Assembly: GCF_018221465.1 (NCBI RefSeq)
Contig: NZ_JAAIKR010000003.1
Coordinates: 62,001 to 126,000, forward strand
Reading direction: 5' to 3'
DNA length: 64,000 bases
From: Shewanella intestini
GTDB taxonomy: Bacteria; Pseudomonadota; Gammaproteobacteria; Enterobacterales; Shewanellaceae
The translations under genes were made by a program, and so were the position numbers. Shown here piece by piece: positions 17,881 to 26,578 of this stretch (its first letter is position 1; every line of letters begins with the position of its first letter). The notes below the pieces were generated by a model. That model was not told where the DNA came from and did not search any database. It worked only from the letters and a program-made list of their open reading frames with translations.

Positions 17881-19242
17881 CTATTGTTTGATAAACACCG
17901 CAACAAACATACCATCACTATTCGCCTCTTGAGGCCACACGGTAAGCATAGTTACTTTTTCATGTGTAAATGGATGGGTTAACCGTTGTTGGCTAAATTC
18001 AGGGTGTTGTTGGGCGAAGGCATTCACTACCGCTTCATTTTCTTGAGGTGAAATAGAGCAGGTGGCATAAACTAATTTACCCCCTGTTTTAACAGCCGCA
18101 GCACTGCGGCTCAAAATATCGAGCTGTAAGGCTGGTTTATCTTCAATACAGCGAGAATCGTCTATCCAGCGCATATCTGGATTTCTTCGCCATGTCCCAG
18201 TGCAGCTGCAAGGCGCATCGACTAGCACACCATCAAACGCAGCCGCTTTAACCGGTAAAGTATTATCTTTCCAAGCCATCGTGGTGATGTTGTCAAAGTT
18301 TGCTCTTTTGGCACGCTTTACAAGCTCTATTAGCGGTTTTTTACGAATATCAGATGCAATAATGCTACCTGACGAGAATGAGTCTTGTTGGAGCATAAGA
18401 GAGCGCAATTGCAGTGTCTTACCGCCTGCACCACTGCAGGCATCCCACCATTGCTCATGTGGTTTGGGTTGACATATTTGACCAATGACTTGTGAGGCTA
18501 AATCTTGTATTTCAATCTGGCCACGCTTGTAGCTGTCAACACTTGGCAGGTTAATGCTTTTAGTGCCCAGATTTAAGGCGTCAATAAAGTGCGGACTGTC
18601 AATAGCGTGTATTTCTTGAGTTGCTAAGTTTTTGATTAATTGCTTAACATCAATGTTTTGTGCCCTTGCCCAAATTGGTGGCCTTGTGCAAAGTGCTTCG
18701 ATGAGTTTAGTTTGTTGTTTTTCTGCAACGGGACAAGCCTCCCTAAACCAGTCTGGCACGAGATCGATTAAGTCTAAAGGTATGCTAGAGACGTGAGTTA
18801 ATAACTGACATTTTTGTGCAGCAGATAAAACCTGTTCATCTTGGTAAAAAACGCTGAGGTCAATGCTGTGATGGCTTAATTGCAGCCAAGCTTGTGTTAG
18901 CGGTTGCCATGAATGCTGCTCTAATGCACCTGCGACAGAAAGTGCGGAAAAAAAAGTGTTACTGTCTTGATAATCACCGAATTTTTTCAACCATCCCCAC
19001 CATCTAAAGACACTGAATAAGGTTTCGCGGATCACCTTGCGATCTTTTGAACCGTGTTGCTTATGTGCTCTGAAATATTCAGCCAATATGCGGTCAGCAG
19101 GTTGTTTTTGTACCATTACCTGATCAAATAATCCAAAGAGAGTATTGGCGTAACTAATGGCACGTCGTTGCATGGCTGAATCAACTTGCATGTCAGTAAC
19201 CGTTAACGGCATTTTTGCTGAAGTGGTAGAAAATGTGGTCAT
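17881..19242 (-). CDS. RsmB/NOP-family RNA (cytosine-C5) methyltransferase
   Basis: 453-residue SAM-dependent methyltransferase. The N-terminal NusB-like region has FRAHKQHGSKDRKVIRETLFSVFRWWGWL. The Rossmann domain carries SAM motif WDACSGAGGKTLQL (about residue 265), and the two cysteines typical of m5C enzymes occur in VDAPCSCTGTWRRNPDMRW (about 346) and YATCSISPQENE (about 394). The exact RNA target cannot be read from sequence; true RsmB normally sits beside fmt, which is absent here, so I give no symbol. The start is ATG 19242; an alternative Met lies at residue 24. Confidence 0.88.
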   Translation of the reverse strand: MTTFSTTSAKMPLTVTDMQVDSAMQRRAISYANTLFGLFDQVMVQKQPADRILAEYFRAHKQHGSKDRKVIRETLFSVFRWWGWLKKFGDYQDSNTFFSALSVAGALEQHSWQPLTQAWLQLSHHSIDLSVFYQDEQVLSAAQKCQLLTHVSSIPLDLIDLVPDWFREACPVAEKQQTKLIEALCTRPPIWARAQNIDVKQLIKNLATQEIHAIDSPHFIDALNLGTKSINLPSVDSYKRGQIEIQDLASQVIGQICQPKPHEQWWDACSGAGGKTLQLRSLMLQQDSFSSGSIIASDIRKKPLIELVKRAKRANFDNITTMAWKDNTLPVKAAAFDGVLVDAPCSCTGTWRRNPDMRWIDDSRCIEDKPALQLDILSRSAAAVKTGGKLVYATCSISPQENEAVVNAFAQQHPEFSQQRLTHPFTHEKVTMLTVWPQEANSDGMFVAVFIKQ

Positions 19243-19420
19243 GAAATATCTTAAAGGCTGCTTGTGACTTGAACTAAAACGAATAGAGACAGTTTACCAT
19301 GCCATGTCGCTGTAACGGTAATGGCAAGTGTTTGTTTATCTAAGCTGCCGACGATTGAATTTAGTTTACTAATAAGGGAGGCTAACTCCTTTAGCCATCA
19401 CCGCTTGCCGATAAATTGAA

Positions 19421-19726
19421 TTAATCTGGATTATGTTCAAAGGTTCGCCCTTTATGTACAGATGAATGCCCATAACGTTCTGATTGTGGCTGTTGCTTAA
19501 AACTTTGTTCTTGATTCATTGCTTTAGTCATTAATTTTTTACCCAAAAAGCTAAGGGTAAGGAACATAATTGCTGCAAATAATAGTAAAAAAGGCAACAG
19601 CGCTAATGTAGCTAACGAAATAATACTGATGGCAATAAGGGCCAATATGGGGTGTAAACTTGTTAGTAACGACGCCGGTCTGAAACCATTAATATTTAAT
19701 GCCATAAAACGTTGTTTAAAATTCAT
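19421..19726 (-). CDS. Small membrane protein, unknown function
   Basis: 101 residues with one long or two short hydrophobic segments (about 22-62: HPILALIAISIISLATLALLPFLL onward), then a basic, Gln/Ser-rich tail. A good ribosome-binding site (AGAAGGATT) precedes ATG 19726, and a perfect palindrome lies 30-50 bases upstream of the start, suggesting a regulated single-gene unit. No family recognised. Confidence 0.7.
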   Translation of the reverse strand: MNFKQRFMALNINGFRPASLLTSLHPILALIAISIISLATLALLPFLLLFAAIMFLTLSFLGKKLMTKAMNQEQSFKQQPQSERYGHSSVHKGRTFEHNPD

Positions 19727-19755
19727 TATTAATCCTTCTCGTTAGGTTCAGGTTA

Positions 19756-19776
19756 TATTGACATAAAATGTCAATA
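19756..19776. promoter_or_regulatory. Perfect palindrome, candidate operator
   Basis: TATTGACAT and its exact reverse complement ATGTCAATA flank an AAA spacer. This sits just before the small membrane-protein gene on the minus strand, and TTGACA within it resembles a -35 box on both strands. It has no T tail, so an operator is more likely than a terminator. The binding protein is unknown. Confidence 0.5.
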
Positions 19777-19931
19777 ATAGTTCCCAATATCTAATATTTT
19801 TTGCTAATTTACACCTTAAAACTGCTTAATGTTTTCATTCGGTTTTACTTGAAAGCTAAGAGGTGTTGATATTTCGAGCTGATTTTGTAGCCCGAAGGGG
19901 GTCGGCTAAAAGCGTAGTAGCTAGCTTAATG

Positions 19932-20603
19932 TTAGTAATCTAAATCAAGAGCAAAACACAGATAAGCCATTAAGCGTTGACAATGAGCAAATTCATTCGC
20001 GCAAATGTCGATGAAATCGGGGCTGCATACTTGCTCGATTGAAATCGATTTTGTGGCGATAAAGTCTTTACGTTTGAGCTCATTAAGTAATGGGTGTGAT
20101 TTATCAAATCCTTTGGGTGGGCGTATTAAGCTGTCGCCAGTAAGTTCAAAACCAGCTGTGTTTAGCTCAGCTAATGCTTGTTTATAGCCATTTGGGTTTT
20201 CATCAATACATTGTCTAATGGCGTTTAATGCTTTTGATTCTGGGTGCCAAATTCCAGCGCCTATAAAGCAGTTATCATTAGCGATATGCACATATAAACC
20301 CGGAGCATGGACATCTTTGGCTTGAAAGTGACGGAATTGAATTCCAACATTTAATTTATACGGGGTTTTGTCTTTGCTAAATCGGCTGTCTCGTTGTGGG
20401 CGCATCATACTGCCACCCACTTTTTTAGGCACCGCGGTTAGGCGTGGTGAAAACCCGAGAATATGCCCTTGCATAGCCGTTATAAATGCTAATGCAGGTG
20501 TTCTGACGTTATCTTCGTATTGTGATTGATTGGCTTTAAACCAGTCTCGGTCATTGTTATTTTCAAGTTGCTTTAAAAAAGTAAAAGTATGTGGCGTAAA
20601 CAT
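19932..20603 (-). CDS. DUF2461 family protein
   Basis: 223 residues from ATG 20603, preceded by AAGGGG; the open frame continues upstream but the protein MFTPHTFTFLKQLENNNDRDWFKANQSQYE matches the usual DUF2461 (TIGR02453) N-terminus. Other family marks are KVGGSMMRPQRDSRFSKDKTPYKLNVGIQFRH (about 75-106) and GLYVHI. Biochemical function is not established. Single gene with no clear operon partner. Confidence 0.88.
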   Translation of the reverse strand: MFTPHTFTFLKQLENNNDRDWFKANQSQYEDNVRTPALAFITAMQGHILGFSPRLTAVPKKVGGSMMRPQRDSRFSKDKTPYKLNVGIQFRHFQAKDVHAPGLYVHIANDNCFIGAGIWHPESKALNAIRQCIDENPNGYKQALAELNTAGFELTGDSLIRPPKGFDKSHPLLNELKRKDFIATKSISIEQVCSPDFIDICANEFAHCQRLMAYLCFALDLDY

Positions 20604-21090
20604 AATACCCCTTGAGATAAAACTGCAATTATAACGTGATAGGCGATCAGCAACGATTGAATATTTGGGCGTTCCATAAACTACCATGGTTAGTTTACGG
20701 AAAATATCACTTAATTCTCCCTTTTGAGATTACGCTTTTGGGAAAAGGCATTGAGGTTCATCAAATAACGCATGTTACATGCGTTATTTATTATTCTAAT
20801 GAGCACTTCTTTGCCATGCATTTACGCTGGGATTGACGTGTTTACGTCAGTGCCTTTCACTTCACTGAGTTGGTTAAAGGTAGGGATTAAACATGTTGCT
20901 TGGGTTTATTATTTCACCGTAAAGACCTTTGAATTTTTATCCTGCGTCAGTGTCATTTTAACGGCGAATTAAGCTTGTTGGTTCATGTTATTGAATAATG
21001 ATGTATATGTATTGTCGGGTTAAGTTTGTCTGGTTTACCGATAAATTCTCACGAGTAACGTTTCTATCTCATTTTGACTAAGGTGCATCG
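20604..21090. other. Intergenic region with a 12-bp hairpin, no gene seen
   Basis: About 490 bases between the divergent DUF2461 and rimB genes. Two overlapping open frames (20636-20836 and 20772-20972) have no ribosome-binding site or recognisable protein and are judged chance. The main structure is the inverted repeat at 20763-20789. Confidence 0.6.
20763..20789. repeat. Inverted repeat / hairpin
   Basis: Perfect 12-bp arms AAATAACGCATG and CATGCGTTATTT separated by TTA. No T run follows directly, so its role as terminator or operator is open. Confidence 0.55.
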
Positions 21091-21522
21091 ATGTCTACAA
21101 CAAGTTTACAGATTATAGGCTGGAAAGAATGGGCTGTTTTTCCTGAGATTAATCATGAACGGATTAACATGAAAGTGGATACTGGCGCGCAAACGTCTTG
21201 CTTGCATGTGCTTAAAGTTGAGCCCTACCAAGTTGGCAGCGATGAATGGGTCAAAGTATGGTTTCAACCTGAGCAGGACAGTGAACGTGAAGTTGTTAAG
21301 TCATTTGCTGTATTTGATCGAAGGCGCGTTAAGAGCTCTGGCGGGCATACTACGCAGCGATATGTGATTAAAACCCCTGTTCAAATAGGTATGCTGCATT
21401 TTGAGATAGAATTAACCCTGACTTCTCGCACTGATATGCGCTATAGAATGTTACTGGGTCGCCAAGCGTTGTCTAAGCGTTTTTTGGTTGACAGCTCCGT
21501 TAGCTATTTGCTTGGGGAGTAA
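21091..21522 (+). CDS. rimB: RimK-associated zinc-protease-family protein (RimB-like, PF05618)
   Basis: 143 residues. The family block MKVDTGAQTSCLHV places a retropepsin-like DTGA motif at residue 30, with GGHTTQRYVIKTPV near 85-98 and MLLGRQALSKRFLVD near the C-terminus. RimB-type proteins are reported to act with RimK on ribosomal protein S6 glutamylation. AAGG precedes ATG 21091, and rimK follows after 3 bases, supporting joint function. The symbol follows that naming; enzymatic activity is inferred from family. Confidence 0.85.
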   Translation: MSTTSLQIIGWKEWAVFPEINHERINMKVDTGAQTSCLHVLKVEPYQVGSDEWVKVWFQPEQDSEREVVKSFAVFDRRRVKSSGGHTTQRYVIKTPVQIGMLHFEIELTLTSRTDMRYRMLLGRQALSKRFLVDSSVSYLLGE

Positions 21523-21525
21523 TTG

Positions 21526-22401
21526 ATGCGTATTGCAATTTTATCTCGAAATGACAATTTATACTCAACACGGCGATTAAAAGAAGCGGCCACTTTTCGT
21601 GGTCATCAGGTAGATATTATTGATGTGCTGACGTGTTATATGAACATCAATATGCAGGCTTCAAGTATGCATATGCGAGGTCAGGAATTACCCAAATATG
21701 ATGCGGTTATTCCAAGAATTGGTGCGTCGGTTACCTTTTATGGTACGGCGGTACTGCGCCAATTTGAAATGATGTCCACCTATCCGTTAAATGAATCTGT
21801 CGCCATCTCTCGCTCTCGCGATAAGCTGCGTTCGTTACAATTACTCTCTCGACAAAATATTGGATTACCGATCACCGGATTTGCTAACAAACCCGCAGAC
21901 ATTCCTGATTTACTCGATATGGTTGGCGGCGCACCTTGCGTGGTTAAATTGTTAGAGGGCACGCAAGGAATTGGTGTCGTGTTTGCTGAAACACGCCAAG
22001 CTGCTGAGTCAATCATTGAGGCGTTTATGGGATTAAAAGCCAATATCATGGTGCAAGAGTATATTGAAGAAGCAAATGGGGCTGACATACGTTGTTTCGT
22101 GATTGGTGATAACGTGATTGCTGCGATGAAAAGGCAAGCTATTGCAGGGGAGTTTCGTTCCAATCTACATCGAGGTGGTCAAGCAACGGTTGTCCAATTG
22201 ACAGAACAAGAACGGTTGACGGCAATTGAGGCGGCTAAAACGATTGGTTTAAATGTTGCTGGAGTTGATTTACTGCGTTCAAAAGATGGCCCTTTAGTGA
22301 TGGAAGTGAATTCATCTCCAGGGTTAAAAGGAATAGAGTCTGCAACGGGCATTGATGTGGCTGACAAAATGATTCAATTTTTAGAAGCACAACACCCATA
22401 A
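21526..22401 (+). CDS. rimK: ATP-grasp glutamate ligase RimK
   Basis: 291-residue ATP-grasp ligase that adds glutamate residues to the C-terminus of ribosomal protein S6. The start [18 protein letters not shown] at ATG 21526 is canonical, with GGGGAG upstream; TTG 21523 is in frame but unnecessary. ATP-grasp elements include [15 protein letters not shown] (about 140), [20 protein letters not shown] (about 173), and the metal-binding [14 protein letters not shown] (about 262). Forms a two-gene unit with rimB. Confidence 0.94.
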   Translation: MRIAILSRNDNLYSTRRLKEAATFRGHQVDIIDVLTCYMNINMQASSMHMRGQELPKYDAVIPRIGASVTFYGTAVLRQFEMMSTYPLNESVAISRSRDKLRSLQLLSRQNIGLPITGFANKPADIPDLLDMVGGAPCVVKLLEGTQGIGVVFAETRQAAESIIEAFMGLKANIMVQEYIEEANGADIRCFVIGDNVIAAMKRQAIAGEFRSNLHRGGQATVVQLTEQERLTAIEAAKTIGLNVAGVDLLRSKDGPLVMEVNSSPGLKGIESATGIDVADKMIQFLEAQHP

Positions 22402-22472
22402 ATGATACGACTATAGCGGTGAATATTACTCATATAGAGGCCGTAATAATGTTATTTTAAATAAAAATTTAT

Positions 22473-22505
22473 CACAGCCACTGAGATGCTCTTGTTGTGG
22501 CTGTG
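22473..22505 (-). terminator. Possible terminator of the CBS-domain gene
   Basis: 9-bp perfect stem (CACAGCCAC / GTGGCTGTG) with a 15-base loop, followed on the minus strand by a T-rich stretch (AAATTTTTATTT) after a short gap. It lies just downstream of the minus-strand CBS gene. The long loop and imperfect tail keep this tentative. Confidence 0.4.
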
Positions 22506-22521
22506 GTAGGTGTTACATCAA

Positions 22522-23082
22522 TTAATGTGAAGCTTTAAATATTTCACTAAATGAAGGACGTTGGTTGATTTCGATAGGAATATTGAGTTTTCTTGCTAGG
22601 TCACTTGCGGCGATAATGCCGCGAATATGGTGTAAATTCTGATCAATTACTAACATATGACGGCGACCTGTTTCTTGTAATACGCGCACAACATCTTTTA
22701 CTTTTGCTGTTTTTATTTCTTCAAAATCAAAAGCCTGAATTGAATCTCGACTGATCATAATGTCAGTTACTAATAATTCATCGATAGTATTTCCCAGCGC
22801 CTTAGCTTTCACCATTAGATTATGTTGATCTAACTCTTGTTGCGAAACCACCCCTAAAAACTTATCTGTTTTATCGATAACGATACGCATATAAGCATGG
22901 GTTTTTTCCATGATTTTTATGGTGGCCATTGCGGTTGTTGAAGCATCTATAACGATGGGTCTTGCGACATCAAAGTCGGTAAAAATTTCGAGCGCGGAAT
23001 CATCTAAAAACTTATGTTCTGGTTTTGCAGACCAAAGTAAGTGGTCAATTTCTGCTGTACTAAAAAGTTGCAATTTTCTCAT
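22522..23082 (-). CDS. CBS-domain protein
   Basis: 186 residues with two CBS motifs: the first around residues 42-95 (ARPIVIDASTTAMATIKIMEKTHAYMRIVIDKTDKFLGVVS) and the second around 103-170 (LLVTDIMISRD to MLVIDQNLHHIRGIIAASDLARKL). CBS pairs usually bind adenine nucleotides as a regulatory sensor. No catalytic domain is fused, so the partner is unknown. CAGGAG precedes ATG 23082. No operon neighbour. Confidence 0.87.
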   Translation of the reverse strand: MRKLQLFSTAEIDHLLWSAKPEHKFLDDSALEIFTDFDVARPIVIDASTTAMATIKIMEKTHAYMRIVIDKTDKFLGVVSQQELDQHNLMVKAKALGNTIDELLVTDIMISRDSIQAFDFEEIKTAKVKDVVRVLQETGRRHMLVIDQNLHHIRGIIAASDLARKLNIPIEINQRPSFSEIFKASH

Positions 23083-23885
23083 TGGACGCTCCTGTGTTGC
23101 TTCTAAGGAAACTTACTCTATGTCATTAATATGCAAGATATATGAACCGCTTAAATCATATTTATCTAAATAAGAAATAAGTTGATAACTAAACAATAGA
23201 ACCAAATCTTAGTTGGGATCAAGAATATTAATTACATTTAATTTTGGTTAATTACTTGACGGTTATGTTAGTAATTCGTTAGGAGTATTTGTAAGTCTAA
23301 TGAATGCGTAGAGTGCTTGCTATGACTGGTGAGTGTACTTTTTGCTTAGCAAATTTAGCTGTTACTAAAAAATACACTAACAAAGTGTTAAGTTATTGAA
23401 CGACTTGTTGTTTGTTTGGTGTTTGTTTTATTTCTGCTAAGCATGTATTAGCTGCTTTACTGTGTTTCTTAAGGTGTTTTTATAGGGAAATTTGAGATAA
23501 ACAGCACGCTAATTCCTCTGTTTTTCTTGTTATACAGGTGGCCGATTACAATAAAAATGGCTTTAGCATTGATACCGATATACGCTTAAAAGGCAAAGAT
23601 TCGTGCGCATTATTGTTCGTAAAACAGGCTTTATATCGTTGGCTTTTAATCGTAATAGTGCCTTAAAACACTCAGATAAAACCAAGAAAATAGTTAATGA
23701 ACATCGAATTAAAAGCAGATTAAGGCAAGCGAACGGTAGTCGATTCGCTTACTATTTTGCCTGCGATAATCAAGTTACGTGTTTTGTGAGTTGATATTTT
23801 ATAAGCATGGCAATTCCCTAAGCACTAATTAGCAGTGTATTAACGGGCGAGTATAAATTCGCTTGTTTGCCAATAAATTGCGGCG
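23083..23885. other. 800-bp intergenic region, no convincing gene
   Basis: AT-rich DNA between two minus-strand genes. The longest + strand frame (23603-23794, 63 residues) has no ribosome-binding site and resembles nothing known. Short complementary segments occur near 23725-23762 (AAGCGAA and TTCGCTT inside AGGCAA and TTGCCT) but form no clear terminator. I see no tRNA, mobile element or recognisable gene remnant. Confidence 0.55.
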
Positions 23886-24827
23886 TTAGGATGTAATGAT
23901 ATTGCGTTTCTCTAGATAAGTATAAATTTGTGACACAATCGCAATTAAGCTAATCGTGAACACAATTCGAGTCCACAGCACCACATTGATATCTGCGCCA
24001 ATAAGCAGCACAAGGGCTGTATCTTCAAACATGCTGTGTAAAATATTTAACAGCATCACGGTAATGTAAGCATCTTTACGGGTTAGTGTGCCTTTTTTAG
24101 TTTCACTAATAATCAACCCGCCACCATATGATAACCCTAAGGTTATACCGATAACCGCTAGGTTTGCCGCCGCTTTACCTACTTTCAACAGTTTCAATAA
24201 AGGCATCATCAACAAAGCAATAAGATGCTCAATTTTGAGGATTTTCATTAAACGTAGAAGGGAGATTAATGCTGCAATAATCACAAAGATCATCAGCAAG
24301 CCTTCTATTTGCGTGATAGACCAATCCAGTAAATTTTCGTCAAGATGGGCTTCGGTATCCCATAAAAACACTGCCGTGTGCGCATTGACGTCAAAAGACA
24401 TGAAATAAAGGTGTTGGAGCCAAGCGAATAAAATACCGCCGCCGATTCGAACTAATACCGTTGACCACACCGGTACGCCAGCTTTTTTAGCAATGATGCC
24501 TTCAACAGGAAGAGCATGGGTAAAGAGCATCAATGTACTTAATACCGTGATCTGCGCAACGCTAAGATCGACACCAGTATTGACCAACACCATAATGCCT
24601 GTGTACAAGTTAGTGAGCATGGTTGTCGCCCACACTAATGCCATTGTGCCGGGTAATCCAAGTAAAGACATCAGCGGCTCTAGCAAATGTCCAAGTAATG
24701 TGATCCCACCGAATTCATCTGCAATTTTGATTAAGATGATCATCGGGATCATTATTTTAAATAAAGACACGGTGGTAGAGATGATGTCTCTTGCTAACTG
24801 TTTTAGTCCAATTACCACTCGGTTCAT
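23886..24827 (-). CDS. Gate/nucleoside-recognition domain membrane protein
   Basis: 313-residue polytopic inner-membrane protein with about eight hydrophobic segments. The N-terminal block (VSLFKIMIPMIILIKIADEFGGITLLGHLLEPLM) and second half (LGLSYGGGLIISETKKGTLTRKDAYI) are characteristic of Gate-domain proteins related to SpmA/YjiH and nucleoside transporters. Substrate unknown. AAGGA precedes ATG 24827. Stands alone. Confidence 0.82.
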   Translation of the reverse strand: MNRVVIGLKQLARDIISTTVSLFKIMIPMIILIKIADEFGGITLLGHLLEPLMSLLGLPGTMALVWATTMLTNLYTGIMVLVNTGVDLSVAQITVLSTLMLFTHALPVEGIIAKKAGVPVWSTVLVRIGGGILFAWLQHLYFMSFDVNAHTAVFLWDTEAHLDENLLDWSITQIEGLLMIFVIIAALISLLRLMKILKIEHLIALLMMPLLKLLKVGKAAANLAVIGITLGLSYGGGLIISETKKGTLTRKDAYITVMLLNILHSMFEDTALVLLIGADINVVLWTRIVFTISLIAIVSQIYTYLEKRNIITS

Positions 24828-25348
24828 TCATGTATCCTTGTTCATTCTCATGTGCTTACGTTGGTCAATCAATCACAAGAAAAATGTAAAATTAGCACAT
24901 TTAAATTTGAGAGCGGATTATATCTTTTGCTGGCTCGGTATTTAAATACATCCTACAAATGCATTGGGTTAATCGATGCTATATAGGTGAATTTTATAAA
25001 GAGTTTAATGTTTGTGCGATTATTGGTGACATGACTGTTAATCGTATTTCAACGCCATTAACGCCTACGCCTAAAGCTGCGATTTCCATGTATTCAAGTA
25101 ACATCTCATATTCCTGCTATTGCCGTTGTCGTTTATGAAAAATGAGTAGGCGTAAAGGCGTTTAATATCGCATCTAAGTTCAACGGCTTTGTCCAATTCG
25201 TTTGGCCTTCTTTAGGTCACAACTTGATTGTTGAATAGTTAGTTTAGACGCTATCAATTAAGATTGACGGTTAAATATACTGAATAAGGCAATAGCTGGA
25301 ATGAGTACTGTGTAGTGGTTTTAGGGCAAGACATTGGCATATAAAATG
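24828..25348. other. Intergenic region without a recognisable gene
   Basis: About 520 bases. It contains two similar segments in opposite orientation (25057-25073 and 25147-25166, sharing TAGGCGTA and GGCGTT) about 75 bases apart, and near its end the terminator of the yghU-like gene. No supported coding frame. Confidence 0.5.
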
Positions 25349-25386
25349 CAAAAAAGCTGACTTAATATCGTTTAATGAGTCAGCTT
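25349..25386 (-). terminator. Rho-independent terminator of the yghU-like gene
   Basis: On the minus strand, 9-bp stem AAGCTGACT / AGTCAGCTT with a 15-base loop is followed by a run of T (seen as AAAAAA on the + strand at 25350-25355). It lies about 25 bases beyond the stop codon. Confidence 0.85.
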
Positions 25387-25409
25387 GTTTTAACGGTAAT
25401 AAGGTTGAG

Positions 25410-26261
25410 TTATGGCTTAAGGCTCAATACCTTATCGATATCAGCAGCACAATGGCGCTCAGGCACTTGCTCCCATTTTTCGCCCCAAGCGCGGTTAACC
25501 ACAATACCGCGTTTTACTGCTTGGCGTTGTTCAATTAATTTAGCCCATCGCACAACGTGTTGGTAACTGTTAACGTCTAAAAATGTGGCAGCATCATATA
25601 AATTGCCCAACACTAAATTACCGTACCATGGCCAGGTTGCCATATCAGCAATACTGTATTCATCGCCTGCTAAATAAGTGTTATTAGCGAGTTGTTTATC
25701 AAGTACATCTAATTGTCGTTTCGCTTCCATTGAGAAACGATTGATTGGGTATTGAAATTTCTCTGGAGCATAAGCGTAAAAGTGACCAAAGCCTCCACCT
25801 AAATAAGGCGCAGATCCCTGTAACCAAAATAACCAGTTCATCACTTGTGTACGTTTGGCTCCTGTGGCAGGTAAAAAATGGCCAAACTTCTCCGCTAAGT
25901 GAAGCAGTATCGACCCTGACTCAAACACATTGACTTGTGCATCGGTGTCATATAAAGCTGGAATTTTCGAATTAGGGTTAATTTCAACAAAGCCAGATGA
26001 AAATTGGTCACTGTCGCCTATTTTAATCATATAGGCGTCGTATTCTGCTTCTTTAACGCCAAGCGCTAACAACTCTTCTAACATGATGGTTACTTTTTGA
26101 CCATTGGGTGTTGCTAAAGAATGTAATTGGAGTGGCTGTTTGCCAACGGGCAGTTCTCGTTGAAAGCGTGCGCCTGAATCAGGGCGATTAATACTGCCCC
26201 ATTTGCCGCCATTTTCATCTTCCATTGTCCATATGTTCGGTGGGATAAATTCGTTTGTCAT
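25410..26261 (-). CDS. yghU: YghU-like glutathione S-transferase
   Basis: 283-residue soluble protein of the YghU/nu-class glutathione transferase group, which uses two glutathione (or glutathionyl-disulfide) molecules for disulfide reduction. The N-terminal extension IPPNIWTMEDENGGKWGSINRPDSGARFQRELPVGKQPLQLHSLATPNGQKVTIMLEE is characteristic, followed by the thioredoxin-like domain with NPNSKIPALYD and the helical domain with YSIADMATWPWYG. GAGG precedes ATG 26261. A perfect palindrome 36-55 bases upstream suggests repressor control. Confidence 0.92.
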   Translation of the reverse strand: MTNEFIPPNIWTMEDENGGKWGSINRPDSGARFQRELPVGKQPLQLHSLATPNGQKVTIMLEELLALGVKEAEYDAYMIKIGDSDQFSSGFVEINPNSKIPALYDTDAQVNVFESGSILLHLAEKFGHFLPATGAKRTQVMNWLFWLQGSAPYLGGGFGHFYAYAPEKFQYPINRFSMEAKRQLDVLDKQLANNTYLAGDEYSIADMATWPWYGNLVLGNLYDAATFLDVNSYQHVVRWAKLIEQRQAVKRGIVVNRAWGEKWEQVPERHCAADIDKVLSLKP

Positions 26262-26296
26262 AAGTTAACCTCAAGGATGAGAAATCGTTTGGACGT

Positions 26297-26316
26297 TCTG
26301 AACTAATCAGTTCAGA
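26297..26316. promoter_or_regulatory. Perfect palindrome upstream of yghU, candidate repressor site
   Basis: TCTGAACT and AGTTCAGA flank AATC, an 8-bp perfect inverted repeat in the promoter region of the yghU-like gene. Size and symmetry fit a TetR- or LysR-type operator. No such regulator gene is adjacent in the window. Confidence 0.5.
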
Positions 26317-26490
26317 TGTTGATTGAATATAAAAAGGTATTCAGAAAAATTTCACTATAAACCTTAATAAGGATAAATAATGCTGATCTTTAATATCGAT
26401 AATAACCTTATCTAATATGATAAATGTGATGTCATGGGAGGAAAAGGGTTTGTCCTAAAACAACGGTTAATTTGTTTTAGGCATTAGGCT

Positions 26491-26515
26491 GTAAAAAGGG
26501 CGCAATATGCGCCCT
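26491..26515 (-). terminator. Terminator of the small Cys-rich protein gene
   Basis: 8-bp GC-rich stem AGGGCGCA / TGCGCCCT with 3-base loop, followed on the minus strand by TTTTT. It lies about 65 bases beyond the stop codon at 26579. Confidence 0.85.
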
Positions 26516-26578
26516 AGAATCATTAGTCACAGCGGGGTTGTAAAGCGCGGCACAAGCATGAATAAGCCAGAGGATAGC

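Larger units (their letters stand above)
26262..26578. other. Intergenic region with an operator-like palindrome and terminators
   Basis: No gene. It contains the palindrome at 26297-26316, a hairpin CCTAAAAC / GTTTTAGG at about 26454-26481, and the minus-strand terminator at 26491-26515. Confidence 0.6.

Noticed and set aside
23603-23794. 63-residue + strand open frame as a gene
   Set aside because: No ribosome-binding site, no recognisable motif and no coding-like composition; isolated in AT-rich DNA.
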